A stretch of 64,000 bases of DNA from Mycoplasmopsis bovis 8790 (GCF_005061465.1 NZ_LAUS01000002.1:1-64000), one strand, 5' to 3'. Numbered from the stretch's first letter, positions 41,072 to 53,466 are shown. Notes: a model not told the origin generated them from the sequence alone. Program-made: numbers and translations.

Positions 41072-41977
41072 ATGAATTATGAACAATTTGAACAAGAGTT
41101 GAAATTTAATCTTTTGAATAATAATGCTAAAAAGTTAATTTATAAGTTGGCTGAAGCACCATATAGATTCATTTCACTTTTAAGTCCGCTTAATTTTAAA
41201 ATAAAACTAGAACAAGCCTTTTATAGAAGTCAAGAAAACAAATATTATAAGTATTTGTCAAATTTTGCAATCAACATTTTTGCTGAATCTGCCTATGAAA
41301 TAGCCGAAAACAGAGTTTCCGTTTCGAAATTAATACCAAATAGTGATCAACAATATGAAATTTTGAATGCTAAGTTTACTTTTGCATTTAAGGATGAAAA
41401 TACTAAATCCTATTATTTCATTAAACAGAGAAAAAGAGACACATACTCAGCCAATGAAGCAATTAAAATTTGGGATAAGTTTTTGTTTGATATTGAATTA
41501 GCAAAACAAAAACATCAAGAGTACAAAATCATAGGAATTTTATGATTTACTGACTCTGAATTCAAAAATAACCAAAATTACTATAATTCTGGCTCAAACG
41601 TAGAAAACGAATCACAAATGAACATAAGTGCAAAGTATGGATATGAATTGTTTCAGGATTTTGAATTACATGAAAAATGAATCGAGCTTGAGCTACATTT
41701 AGAAAAGTTTAAAAGGCAAAATTATAATGACTTTTTAGAATTTCCTGATTTAGATAAGGATCCAGAAGCCTTAGAAGCATTGATTGAGCTTAGCAAGTCT
41801 GCTTGAGAAAAATTAAACTCACCAATGCCAGTTTATATGGCTATTAGAAGTGCTATTTTTAATGAAGCAGATGAAAACTCTAATTTATTTAAAGCAATAA
41901 AGCTTAGAGATATTAAAGAAAATATGGTTGATGAAGATGATCTTAAATTAGCCCTAATGAAAATGCAAAATAACTAA
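41072..41977 (+). CDS. possible HpyAIV-family type II restriction enzyme, divergent
   Basis: 301 residues with TGA as Trp. The pattern YYFIKQRKRDTYSANEA (114-130) followed by KIIGILWFTDSEFKNNQNYY and YGYELFQDF recalls the HpyAIV-type enzymes that cleave GANTC, where this site reads FIEQK(x)RDDHDS. If so, the catalytic E-x-K is replaced by K-x-R, implying loss of cleavage. This rests on remembered family motifs and needs a profile search. It is coupled to the alpha/beta hydrolase gene (one-base gap). Alternatively it is a mycoplasma-specific protein of unknown role. Confidence 0.4.
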
Positions 41978-41978
41978 A

Positions 41979-42003
41979 TTCTTGCTAACGCAAGATTTTT
42001 TAT
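41979..42003 (+). terminator. terminator
   Basis: TCTTGC (41980-41985) and GCAAGA (41990-41995), then TTTTTT. Confidence 0.7.
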
Positions 42004-42086
42004 GTCCTAACACATAAACATTAAAATACTATTTAATATAGTAAAATAATAAAGAATTATTTAATTTATTTAAGTGGCAGGTTACT

Positions 42087-42899
42087 ATGCATAAGAGAAT
42101 TGGATTAAGAGTTGATAGCAGTTTCAATTCTCCTTTTGATAGTGAAAAAGTTAAAATTTACACAGAATATTTAGTTTCCTGAATCAAAAGAAGAGTTAAA
42201 AATGCTAGGGCAAAAGGATGCATTGTGGGCATATCAGGTGGAATTGATAGTGCTTTAGTTGTGTCATTGTGTGCTAAGGCATTTCCAAATAACACTATAG
42301 GGTTAGTTATGCCTATTGATTCTATGGAGCATGATCTTGATGATATTAAAAAACTAGAAAGTGCAGTTAATTTAAAATTTAAAACTATTTCACTTGTAAA
42401 AAGTTTTGAAGAAATTAAAAAATCGCTAAATAATGAAGTTGATAATCTTTTAGCAATTAGCAATATAAAACCTAGATTAAGAATGACTACTTTATATGCA
42501 TATGCACAGCAAAATAATTATTTAGTTATGGGAACAGATAACCAAGATGAGTATTTTATAGGTTATTTCACTAAGCATGGTGATGGTGGAGTTGATTTAT
42601 TGCCTATTTCTAAGTTGCTTAAATCTGAAGTTAGAGAGATTGCTAAATATTTAAATGTGCCTGAAAGTATAATCAACAAAAAGCCTTCAGCAGGCCTATG
42701 AGAAGGCCAAAGTGATGAAGACGAGTTGGGCTTTACTTACAATGAATTAGATAAATATTTAATGAATGATAAAGATGGTATAAGAGAAAATTCAATTATC
42801 AAAATTGAAAGAATGCATAAAACTAGTGCGCACAAAAGAAACAAAGCCAGTTTACCTCTTTCAATTGATGAAGTTATAAAGAAAATGAGAAAGGAATAA
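42087..42899 (+). CDS. nadE: NAD+ synthetase
   Basis: Amidates deamido-NAD with ammonia. 270 residues, the short ammonia-dependent form. ATP-pyrophosphatase P-loop GCIVGISGGIDSALVVSL near 45-60, then TTLYAYAQQNNYLVMGTDNQDEY near 135-155 and KPSAGLWEGQSDEDELGFTY near 200, the NAD synthetase signatures. TGA encodes two Trp. Confidence 0.95.
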
Positions 42900-42901
42900 A
42901 T

Positions 42902-43639
42902 ATGGCAGGACATTCACACTGAGCAGGAATAAAACATAAAAAAGGCGCAAATGATGCAGCTAGAGGCAAAATTTTCCAAAAAATGTTTAAGGAAATTTAT
43001 GTTGCAGCAACTGGGCCTGGTGGAACAGATCCTAGTTCAAATCCAGCCTTAAGATTAGCTATTTCAAAGGCTAAGGCCAAAAGTATGCCTAAGGCTAATA
43101 TTGAAAGAGCACTGGATAAAGCCAAAGGCAATGCCAAAGATGGTGCAGTTTTTACTGAAATTATTTACAATGCAACAATTAGTGGCGGTGCTACATTTTT
43201 AGTTGTTACATTAAGCGATAATGTTAATAGAACAACAAGTAATATTCAATCATACTTTAATAAGCAAAATGCAAAATTAGGAAAAACTGGCACTATACCA
43301 TTTCAGTTTGACCATAAAGGTATTATGGAAATTAGTAAGAGTTTAGTTGACGAAGAGTCCTTAACTATAGTATGTTTGGAAAATGGAGCTGAAGATATTG
43401 AATCAACTGATGAATCATTTATTGTAACAACTTCAGTTGAAAGCTTTTCAACTTGCAAAAGTGCTATAGAGAGTAATTTAAATATAACTGAATTTATGCA
43501 ATGTGAAATTACATACCTACCTAATGCAACTGTGTCATTTACCGGCGAAAAAGCACAAAAAATCCAAGATTTTATAGCTAAATTAGAAGATGATGATGAC
43601 GTTCAGGAAGTATTCCACAACATAGAATTCGAAGAATAA
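42902..43639 (+). CDS. YebC/PmpR family protein
   Basis: 245 residues. The signature start MAGHSHWAGIKHKKGANDAA is present (family: MAGHSKWxNIKHRK), with Trp as TGA. KSMPKANIERALDKAKG follows. The family was named as transcriptional regulators; recent work links some members to relief of ribosome stalling. Coupled to nadE, two bases apart, and to the ZIP gene. Confidence 0.93.
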
Positions 43640-43641
43640 AT

Positions 43642-44649
43642 ATGACCAAATATTGAAATGCATTATATTCATCTCTTGGTTATAACCAGCCATTAGCAAT
43701 TTTTATTGCAATCTTAATTGTATTTATTTTAATTGCTCTAATTCCTTTTTTAGTTAATTTGATTTTTGCTTATACTAAGGAAAAATTAAATAGTAAGGGA
43801 ACTGTTTTACTTTATGCATTTATGTGCGGATTTTTCCTTACAATGGCAACGTTTGGATTTTTAAAAGAGTCATTAGAAATAAGTTCTATTAATACTGGTG
43901 CAATACTAAATAATGATCTTAAAATATATGGCTGAAATATATTAGTTGTTGTAGGTGGCTTAATTATAGGCATAGGCTTTGCAGCCTTAGTAAGACAATT
44001 AGTGCGCAAGTCAATTAATAGCAAAATTGCAACTGATAAATCAGCCAGATTATTTTTGCACTCACATGATATCGGTCATGATCACACTGACTTAGATCAT
44101 CACGATCATGAAATTGCGCCTTCACATGATATTAAGGTTGATGCTAACGCACAAAGCAAACCTGCATATAAGTTAGTTGCTATATTGCTTCTTTTACTTC
44201 ACAGAATTCCTGAAGGCTTTTTAATTGGTTTTATTATTAGTGGAATTGAAAATAAAGGAATAACATCAACTTCAGTTGCTTTCTTAATTTCATTAATACT
44301 TCATTTAATTCCTGAACAAGTTTTATTTTACTATCGTCAAAGAGAAATGGGCTGAAGCAGGGCTAAAGCGTTATTTATTAGTACTCTTTGCTTGCTACTA
44401 TTTTTACCTGCTATGCTTTTAGGTGGCTATTTAGGTAAATATATTTACAATATATGACAATTAAGAGCAATGGTTCAGTCATTTATTGCTGGAATATTTA
44501 TATTTATTAGCATTTTAGAGTTCTTGCCGGAATTTTATCATGCACATCATGATAAAAAGTTGTTTTTCTGAACTATATTTGTGTTTATGATTGGAATTAT
44601 ATTCTGTGCATTTGTTTTATCATTCCATAAACATGGGCAAGGAATTTAA
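43642..44649 (+). CDS. ZIP-family metal transporter
   Basis: 335 residues, eight or so TM helices. A His-rich cytoplasmic loop HSHDIGHDHTDLDHHDHE (about 140-157) lies between TM3 and TM4. The metal-site helices read LLHRIPEGFLIGFIISG (about 189-205) and LHLIPEQVLFYYR, matching the ZIP H-x3-E pattern. It likely imports zinc or a related divalent metal. Several Trp are TGA. Ends with a terminator. Confidence 0.9.
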
Positions 44650-44679
44650 TTTTATTAATATATCTATAAAACAAAGTTA

Positions 44680-44710
44680 TTAGCACATCTTAATTAGATG
44701 TGCTTTTTAT
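44680..44710 (+). terminator. terminator after the ZIP gene
   Basis: AGCACATCT (44682-44690) and AGATGTGCT (44696-44704), then TTTTT. Confidence 0.8.
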
Positions 44711-44769
44711 TAACTTTGCTTATTTACCATAAGTTTATATTGCTGTAAATCAATAGTATAATAAAAATA

Positions 44770-47526
44770 ATGCCAGTATTAAAAGTCAATAAGAAGTTTA
44801 TGAATTGGCTAAAGCGAACGCCAGTTATTTTTTCGGCTATTCCACTGTTATCAATGAGCTTTAAATCTAGCAATAATAATGAGATTTCAACAAGCAGTAT
44901 TCAAAACAACGCAGATGAGAGGCAGAAAAAATCCTATTTTTCACTACGAGATGATTATGTTTTGTTTAACCAGTATCAATATAATACTGGTCTTTGCTGA
45001 AATTTTAGTGCTACAAAGTCACTAGAAACATCACTGATGTTAAACACCAGTGAAATGTATGATTTCTCTGAAGCTAGCATAACTATAAATGATACTGATA
45101 ATGTTGGTGGCGGTGCTTGGTTTGATGATTATGACAAACTTCTTTCAAACAATGGCATTGCATATGAATCTGATTTTAAATTTGGTGATTTATATTATGT
45201 ACCAAACAAAGGTATCTATCATAATGCCTTAAGAAATTATTTTAATAAGCATACTCATAAGAATTTTAGAGATCAGGTTCAAAGGGTTGATTTTGAAACT
45301 TATGATTTTGATAAAATCAAAAAACACATTACTAAAAATGGTTCACTGTTTGTTGCTATAAGAGGGTATAAAACAGTCTCAAATGATAAATATTATAAAA
45401 ATATTGAAGAACAGTCTAATTCAAAAGTCAAAGTTCATGAATTGGTTGGAACTGGAAGAAGTAATACACATGCAGTCTCTATAATTGGCTGAGATGATAA
45501 TTATAAAGCAACTGATGGAACCACTGGTGCTTGAATTATTCTTAATAGTGATGGCTTATATAGCAATCGCGATGGAGTTAACTTTCTTCCTTATAATTCA
45601 CGTGCAATAATTAATAAATTTAGTGGCTATGAATACATTGGGAAAAATATATTGCTTTCAGAAAGCAATGCTAACTATGAAAATGAATTTAGCAATTACT
45701 ATAATGTAGCAAACTATGGTGTTAGAAGCAAAAATACGTTTGCTAAAAACAAAAATATCTTTAAGTCAACACAAAATGTAAAAATTAAGTACAAAATCAA
45801 CAATGATATTGCTAAATTAAACAATATTTTTGCAAAAATTTATCAAGATGAGGTTGATGTATCTGGCTATTTTAATATTGAATATATCAAAAATGAAGGT
45901 GTTACTATAAGCAGCAAAATACCATTAAAATCTGGTGCATATTCTGTCAAGTTATTTTATAACTATGAACTTATTAATGAAAAAGAACATAAAAACGAGT
46001 CTCAGATTCGTCAAATTTATGTTTTAGATGGAACTGAAGCTATTCAGGCTAATTCATATTGAACAATTGGAGATAAGTCGCATATTGTTTTTCATGCAAA
46101 CAATAGTTATGTTTTAAATAATACAACGCCAGTAATACTAGTAAATAAAAATAATGAAGTCAACTTTAATAACAGGCCACTTTATACAAATAACAGGAAC
46201 AATGCTAATATTAAGTTTAAAGTAAATAACAATGATTTGTTAGATTCAAAAGTTAATAAGTTTTTAGAAAAATATAAAGACAATAAATTTGATATTAATG
46301 TTTCAACTTTCATAAACGATTTATTTATAGCAAACAAGAAATACCATTTTTATAGGCTTGATGAAAAGGATAAATATACTTTTAGCAAACTTTATATTGA
46401 CACAAATGGTGCAAAGTCAGAAAGTTTAGTTACAGAAGTTCCATTTGCAGAAAGTGGCACTTTCAGCAAGCATTATTTGCCCAAGCTAGAGAAGCCTAAT
46501 TCTAAATTTGTTAAATATGCTTACATCAATAAAGATGGCTCTGAAGTTGATCTGCCTTTAGATAAAACAAATAACAAATATTACATTGCATACGATCATA
46601 TTAAGGAGTTAAAAACAAATGTTTTGAACTTTAATTATGTTGGTAATAGACAAAAGGGCAATGATCAAACTTATGCAAATCCAATAATCGTTAAAGCAGT
46701 TTTTGATAATATAAGCAACACCAAAGTAGTTAGTCATAATCTTGAATCTTCTTACAATGCAAAAGATATAGTAAATATAAACAAAGTCAATTTGTTAGCC
46801 GAGGAAAATGGACAGATTACGTTTGCTAAACCAACAAAAATTAATTATCAAAATGGCAACCACATTAATTATGGTGATAATGAAATTTCAATAGATTATG
46901 AACTAAATGGTAAAAAACACACTTATAGTCATAAGATAAAGGTTGGAAAACTAATAATTGATTCTCCAAAGCATACTAACACAACTTTTATCTATGACGG
47001 CAATGAACATAGTTTAAACTTTACCCAATTAGGCTTTAAATCAGGCATATTGGTAGATAATACAGGCCACACTGAAGCAGGAAAATATCATAGTTTTATT
47101 AAAATTATTGATAATAATTATTCATTTTCAGACGGCAAAAATGAATTGCACTATAACTGAGAAATTCTGCCTAAAAACATATCTGATAACTCAATAGTTG
47201 ACAAGGCCAATCTTAAATTTGACAGTGGTGTTTTGTACTCATTTGACAAACTAAATTTTAATACATATAAGTCTATAAATCAGCTACTATCAGCAAGTAG
47301 TCCTATTGTATATTTTAAATACAAAAGTGATAACAATCATAATGATAACAGTCTTTTGAAAGTTGATCTTTCAAATTATGGGTATACGCAGGCAGAAACT
47401 AGAGGGAATAATAAACAGACTATTGTGATTGTCTCATTAACATTAACAGTAGCCATTTTGCTTGCTGTTGGATTAATATCAAGTTTAGTGATTATTAATA
47501 AAAGGCAAAATATAGAAAGAAAATAA
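44770..47526 (+). CDS. surface-anchored papain-like cysteine protease (mycopain/CysP type)
   Basis: 918 residues with TGA as Trp at about six places. A basic N-terminus and hydrophobic segment (MNWLKRTPVIFSAIPLLSMS) precede a C1A peptidase domain: Gln70-x5-Cys76-Trp (QYNTGLCW), His234 in NTHAVSIIGW, Asn259 in WIILNSDG. The papain spacing (Gln six before Cys) is exact. A long beta-rich region (about 290-870) follows, then a C-terminal TM helix (IVIVSLTLTVAILLAVGLIS) and basic stop-transfer. A homologous protease of M. synoviae cleaves host IgG. TATAAT sits seven bases from the ATG, a leaderless-type start. It precedes an ABC importer operon. Confidence 0.87.
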
Positions 47527-47550
47527 TCTTAATACATACAAACTAGCAAA

Positions 47551-47575
47551 AATTCTGGAATTATCCAGGATTTTT
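47551..47575 (+). terminator. terminator after the protease
   Basis: TTCTGGA (47553-47559) and TCCAGGA (47564-47570), one G-T pair, then TTTTT. Confidence 0.6.
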
Positions 47576-47735
47576 AAAATTGCCTCCAAAATAAGTACTA
47601 AATAAAGTGATAATTTGGGTAGGCAAAGCTTTATCAAATGAAAATCAACTAATGATGTCAAAAAGTATGAAAAATTAACTCATAGCGCTAATTTATGCAT
47701 CTTTTTGTCGATTCTGAGAGTAAAATTCTATTTGT

Positions 47736-48959
47736 ATGGAAACATTAAATAATGAAGATATATTGATAAAAATCAATAATTTAAAGTTTAAATATAACAA
47801 AAAGCAAAAGGAGCATAACGTTGATATTGATAAGCTAGAAATTCAGGAAAATCAAATAATTTCATTATTAGGCCCTTCAGGAAGCGGTAAAACCACTTTA
47901 TTAAATTTGATTTTGGGATACCTAAAACCAAATGAAGGTTCTATAGAAATTAAAAATAAGCCTTTAATTTATGAAATAGCTTACATAATGCAAGAGAATT
48001 CCACTTATGAAGACACAACAGTTTTTAACAATGTTTTTCTGAGTGCGAAAAACTATAGCAAGTGAGTTGATTCAGCTCGATTAAAGTATTTCGAAAATCT
48101 TTTTAGTGCTTTAGATGCAAATGCAGAGAGCAACAAAAAATTATTTTCAAAATTTGAAGCATATAAACAGTGCATTGCGAATGGAAAACAGTCTAATTTA
48201 AAGAAAAAATTTGCTTATTTATCTTTGGTATTTAGTTGTTTGAACAACAAAAATATTAAAGGCAAGTCTAAATTTTTAAGTCAGATTCGTTTAAGAAATT
48301 TATTCAAGAATGAAATAAATGATGTTGCGAAAAAATTAGAAATAGATCATTTGTTGCATAAAAGAGTTGACAAGTTATCTGGCGGCCAAAAGCAAAGAGT
48401 TGCTTTTGCTAAAGGTATTATAAAAAAGACCAATTTGGTACTTATGGATGAACCTTTTTCAGCATTAGATGCAAAAATTAAGGAATCGACAATTGAGTGA
48501 CTAATTAAAATTAAGAAAGAATTTGATTTAAGCATTATTGTTGTTACCCATGATCAACAAGATGCGCTTAAGTTAAGTGATCAAATTATTTTATTAAAAG
48601 ATGGCAAAGTTCAGCAATATAGTAGTGGTGACAAAATGTATGACAACCCAAATAATTTATTTGTTGCTAAGTTTATTGGGGCTCCAGAAATTAATTTTGT
48701 GAATACAAAAGATGGCAAAAACTACTATATTAGACAAAACAAGTTAAAAGTTGACTTAAATAAAGATGGCACATATTCAATTCAAAGTAAGAAAAACTTT
48801 GGTGACAAGACTTATTATCAAATTGAATATAGCGACAATAACATTTGAACAATTGTTTTAAAAGATAGCACCATTGAAGTTAATGACAAAGTTGATATCA
48901 CCTTTAGTGATGCTGATGTAATAGTCTTTGATGATGAAGGCAATAGAGTTTATGCATAA
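47736..48959 (+). CDS. ABC transporter ATP-binding protein (carbohydrate-type)
   Basis: 407 residues. Walker A LLGPSGSGKTTLLNL near 47-61, Q-loop IMQENSTYED, signature LSGGQKQRVAFAKG near 214-227, Walker B NLVLMDEPFSALDA, switch VTHDQQDA. A roughly 90-residue insert between Q-loop and signature (about 110-195) is unusual. The C-terminal regulatory domain resembles MalK/UgpC, pointing to a sugar or glycerophosphate importer. TAAAAT nine bases before the ATG; no ribosome site. First gene of a four-gene ABC operon. Confidence 0.9.
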
Positions 48960-49926
48960 TTCTGAATCAAAAAAGCAAAAAGTATGAACTGTTTCTAAAA
49001 TAACATTAATGCTTTTGCCTTTGTTAATATTTATACTAGTTTTTACCTTGGTGCCTATTTTACACACCTTTGTGAAATCACTAAAGGCGCCTATTAGCAT
49101 ACATGATAGGACTAGATATAACTATAATTTCAATAACTATAACAACATTTTATCTGATCCGAATTTTAAAAATGCTGTTTTAAATTCGACATTAGTTTTG
49201 TTTTTTGGATCGGGAATATCATTAGTGCTTTCATTAATTTTTGCACTAGTTGTGAATTCCTTAATATCTAAATTCACACAGAGAGCATTTTTGACTATTT
49301 TGTTCTCGCAATTCTTTATTTCAGGCTTTGCAATAGGAATTGCTTTTACAATGTTTTTTGGCAATAAAAATTTGTTTTTCTACATTTTAGGAAAGAGCGA
49401 GTACACCTTTACTACTTCATCAAATAAAAAGTTGCCAATTTGGATGTATTACTCTATATTTCAGATATGAAGGTCATTACCATTTAACTTAATTTTATTT
49501 GCTTCAGCTATTAGCAGAGCTGATTTGAAGTATAAAAAGTTAATGTTAAATGATAAATTAACTATTTTACAAAAATTTAGATATGTATATATGCCAGAAA
49601 TTTCAAAAGTGTTGTTTTCAATTTTATTTACCAACTTTATTTTCTCAACACTTCTTTTACCTCAAGCATTGTTAGAACCAACTTTTGATATAGACATTAA
49701 TTATGCGCACACATTAACTAGTTACACAATTAAATTCCTTGGATTTGGTGCAAACAACCCAACATTAAGATATGAAAAAGGATATGCTTCAGCCTTCTTT
49801 AGCTTCTCATATTTAGTCTTATTATTGTGCATCTTGCAACTGTTGCGCATTAGCACAATTAAGGCTATTTATAGGAAAATAAGGAAATTAATTGCAAAGA
49901 CAAGGAGCAAGAAATATGCTAGGTAG
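48952..49926 (+). CDS. ABC transporter permease (MalF/UgpA type)
   Basis: 324 residues, six TM helices. The cytoplasmic EAA-type loop is LPFNLILFASAISRADLKYKK, with KLMLNDKLTILQKFRYVYMP following, where family members read EA-A-x3-G. Its ATG lies inside the ATPase stop region (8-base overlap). Partner of the 49916 permease. Confidence 0.85.
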
Positions 49927-50728
49927 AATGCTATTAGTAATATTTAAAGAAATTATTAAATATTTCTTAATTGGCTTTTTATGCTTGCTTATGCTTTTTC
50001 CTTTGTACTACTTATTGCTTCAATCGCTTATGTCAACAAATTCATTAATAAATAACAGAACATTTATTGTGATTGAAGAGTGAAACTGAGTTAATTTTGC
50101 GACTGCTTTTAAGAGTAATTTTCTAAGAGCTTTTGGCTGGACATTATTATTTGCAACTATCTTGATATTAATTAGACTAATAATTTACTCACTAGCTATA
50201 GCAGGGCTACTTAGAATGAGTACAAAGTATCAAAAAGTATTTTTATACTTTTTCCTAGTTATTAGTTTGATACCTGAGTTTTCAATATTTTTAAGCTTAA
50301 AAACTGTTTTGCTAACTTTTAATTTAGACGAAACTCCTATTGCTTTTGTGACTAATGCAATATTTTCATTTTTTAACTTTACATACATTTTTAACTTAGC
50401 TAAATCTATTAGTGATAAAAAAAATAAGACAATGTTGAATGACAATTTAAAACCAATAGATAAATTAATTTATGTATATTTGCCAAAGATGAAATTGGGT
50501 TATATGCTTTTAATTGTTTTTTCATTTATTTCGGTTTGAAATGATTACTTATGGCCACAATTTTTATTCTCAACAAACTATACTAATATATCTATTTGAT
50601 ACCTAACATTAGGTCAAGATAGACAAGCCGCTTTACTTAATGTACAAGCAGCAGGAGCATTTATTTCAATTGTTATTCCATTGATAATTTACTTTATTTT
50701 TTCTAAAAAAATTAGTCGTTTCAACTAA
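49916..50728 (+). CDS. ABC transporter permease (MalG/UgpE type)
   Basis: 270 residues, six TM helices. The EAA-like loop is NDNLKPIDKLIYVYLPKMK. The final part WNDYLWPQFLF matches the conserved WNDFLWP segment of sugar-type permeases. AAGGAG at about 49901 is spaced for the ATG at 49916. It overlaps the first permease gene by 11 bases. Confidence 0.86.
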
Positions 50729-50788
50729 TTTTAAATATTTTTTCAATTTATTTAGAATACCATAAAATAGGCGAAAAGGGAGATTATT

Positions 50789-52654
50789 TTGAAAAAAATT
50801 TTGATTAAAGCTGGTGCAATTTTATTACCAGCAGCAGCTGGACTTTCAGTAGTTGCTTGCGGAAACACAGAAGAAGACAAAGTTGTTTTTAGATTAGGCC
50901 AAGGTAAAGGATGACCTCTATCACTATCATTGCAAAAAGTTATTGGTTACTATAATGAAGCATTTAAAAATGACCCAGACTTTTTAACTATTAGATTTGA
51001 ATTTGCCGATGAATTTAAATACAAGGACAGCAAAGGTAAAGAAGTTAAAGTTCCAGGTCACAACACATATAGTGAATACCAATTAATTAAAAATGTTGCT
51101 CATGCTATTGAATCTAAAGATAATAAAAAGGTGCCAAATATTGTTTTAGGTGACCAATCTGGTGCATATATTCTTAACCAAAACAAGCAATTATTGGATA
51201 TATCTGACACTGGCATTACTAAAAAATCATTTAGTAAGAATATAGCAGATTTACACTCAATTTTAGCAGGCCAAGGCCAAACAGAAACAATTTACAATAT
51301 TCCTTTTGATAATGCTGATACTGACTCACTTCAATTAAACCTTAAAGTTCTACACAAGATGTTTGAAATAATTAAATCTGGTGGTGGTAAGATTGAAGAT
51401 ACAGATAAGGACGGTATAATCAAGAAAGTTTATGATTCAAAAGATAAAGGTAATCAATTACCTGAACAATCAATTTGACATGCTTTAAAAGCTAAGAATG
51501 GTCAAAGTGGTAAAGAAGTGTTTAAAGATTTAACTGTAAGCAACAAAACATTTGAATCAATCAAAGACATTAGAGACTTAGCAGCTAAATTTACTGAAGG
51601 TGTTGAAATTGAAAAAAACAAAATTAATGACAACACAATTTCTGGTGAAGTTCTTTCAATTGACTATCAACAAAGCACATTCTTTAAAGAATTACATGCA
51701 AAAATTGAAGACAAAAACAAAGCAATCTTCGAACTTGATAAAGATAAGAATGTTAAATATAACTTAATTGATGATGCTGATGTTAAGAAAAAATTCCAAG
51801 AATTATGAAAAGACTACAACGATTCAATTAAGAGAGTTGAACAAACACCATCTGGCAAGGATGAAAAAGATAAAAAAGTATTTCAATCAATGAAATACAT
51901 GTTCACTCAAACAAAAGAATGAGGCTCATGACAAATCTTTAGATTCCAAAGTGCTATAAGTTTTGCAGCTTCTGTTGGTGCATATCAAAACAAGATTACT
52001 CAATTTACTAAGAATCACCCATACTTTGAACAAAGCATTAAAGATGACCCTAAATTCTTAACAAATAATGCAAGCGAACATGATGTATTAATGCTTCCTC
52101 AAGTTACAGGAACTAAGGATGGAAAACATTCAATTTTCCATGAAGGTGGCTCAAGTATAATTGCTATTGATTCAAAGAATGAAAAAGTGAATAAGGCAAT
52201 TAAGAAGTTCCTTAAATGAATATACACAGGCAAAAACAAGGTTTCTGGCGAAGAAGAAGACAACTGATACACAATTGCAAGAACTTCTGGTTATATAATG
52301 CCATTGGCATCAGTTGTTACAAATGAAACAAATGATAAAATCAAAGGCATAATTAAAGAATTAGAAGGCAAATTGAAGGACAAAAAATCAGAAGAATTAA
52401 TGACTACATTTGAACCTGACTACTTCAAATTAAATATGCTAAGATCAGCTCAGCTTTCATTAGAATCGTTACTAAATGTTGAAAGCGGCAAAGTTGTTGC
52501 TAAGCCTGCAGTTACTGATGATAAATCATCTCAAATGTCAAACACTATAATGCAAGCAATGATTGAGCAAACAGAATTAGATAGAAATAAAGAGTTTAAA
52601 GCAAAAACTGCTGAGGAACTAATAACAGCATTTGAACAAACTAAAAAACAATAA
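50789..52654 (+). CDS. solute-binding lipoprotein of the ABC importer
   Basis: 621 residues. It begins at a TTG codon; GGGAG (50778-50782) is correctly placed and the resulting N-terminus is a textbook lipoprotein signal, LKKILIKAGAILLPAAAGLS followed by VVAC (lipobox, Cys near residue 24). The mature protein has ABC-binding-protein features: an early FRLGQGKGWPL strand, a periodic helix/strand pattern, and GYIMPLASV near the C-terminal part. It resembles mycoplasma P68/P80-type surface lipoproteins. It captures the ligand for the 47736-50728 transporter at the outer face. A palindromic terminator follows. Confidence 0.85.
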
Positions 52655-52672
52655 TTAGTTTACTAAAACAAT

Positions 52673-52707
52673 AAAAAAACAGACTTATTTGACAAGCCTG
52701 TTTTTTT
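52673..52707. terminator. bidirectional terminator
   Basis: AAAAAACAG and CTGTTTTTTT arms (52673-52682 and 52698-52707) between converging genes. Confidence 0.65.
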
Positions 52708-52710
52708 AAT

Positions 52711-53025
52711 CTAGTAGTCGCCTTTAATTGTGATTTCGCGTTTTGTGCCCATTTTAATTACGAATATTTTTCATCCAATTCATGCTAGAAACGCCATAAA
52801 AACAAATATGTAAAAAGGTATAGCAACGCATCAAGCAGCAACGTTAATTTTCATATTATGCATATACTTTGTTGTTAATGTGAGTGCCATAAGCACAACT
52901 GTCGAGACAGCAAGAGCCATAAATAAAATACAAGCAATTATAAGCCCAGCTATTTGTCCCCTGCTAAATTGTAGGCTTCCGTTATTAAAGTATTTAGTTG
53001 CTGTGTATATTGAATAAGGGCCCAT
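52711..53025 (-). CDS. multi-TM membrane protein, true start uncertain
   Basis: From the first ATG (53025) the product has 104 residues and two TM helices. The same frame stays open upstream to 53121, and translates to a further strongly hydrophobic segment (KKFILILRYTLIIGAVFAFF) that is plainly part of the protein, yet no ATG, GTG or TTG lies in it. It may use ATT or ATA, or be 5'-truncated. The C-terminus is basic (KMGTKREITIKGDY). Function unknown. Confidence 0.55.
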
Positions 53026-53276
53026 AAAAAAGGCAAAGACAGCACCAATAATTAGAGTGTATCTAAGTATTAGTATAAATTTTTTCTGGCTGTGACCTGC
53101 AATGCAGTAAATGTATATATGCTAAAAATAGTAACACTAATTTAGTTTTCAATCATTATTAATTCATTTTATGTAAAAATCATTATGCTACATTTTTATG
53201 TGTTGCTTTAATCATTTGTAGTTTAAATTCATTATTAATGCTGAGTTATTTAGTCATTTTAGCTTTAAAAAAGAAG

Positions 53277-53296
53277 CATCAGCAAATTTGCTGATG
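53277..53296 (-). terminator. perfect 20-bp palindrome, terminator-like
   Basis: CATCAGCA/TGCTGATG stem with a T-run on the minus strand. It backs up the terminator at 53446-53464. Confidence 0.5.
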
Positions 53297-53435
53297 TCTG
53301 CTTTTGTCCTAAAGTATTATTGATTTTGATATGCTGCAAATGTTTTAGCAATTTAATTTCTGCTTTTTATCAAGTATTTTTTTATAAAAGAGAAACACTT
53401 TTTGATAAATGATTATTAATCTACACATAAGACTT

Positions 53436-53466
53436 ATAAAAAAACAGGCATTGTATAAATGCCTAG
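53436..53466 (-). terminator. terminator of the DUF285 lipoprotein gene
   Basis: AGGCATT (53446-53452) and AATGCCT (53458-53464); seven T's follow on the minus strand. Confidence 0.75.

Noticed and set aside
50761-50790. ATG start search for the binding lipoprotein
   Set aside because: The first in-frame ATG lies far downstream and would remove the signal peptide. TTG at 50789 with a good ribosome site yields a perfect lipobox.
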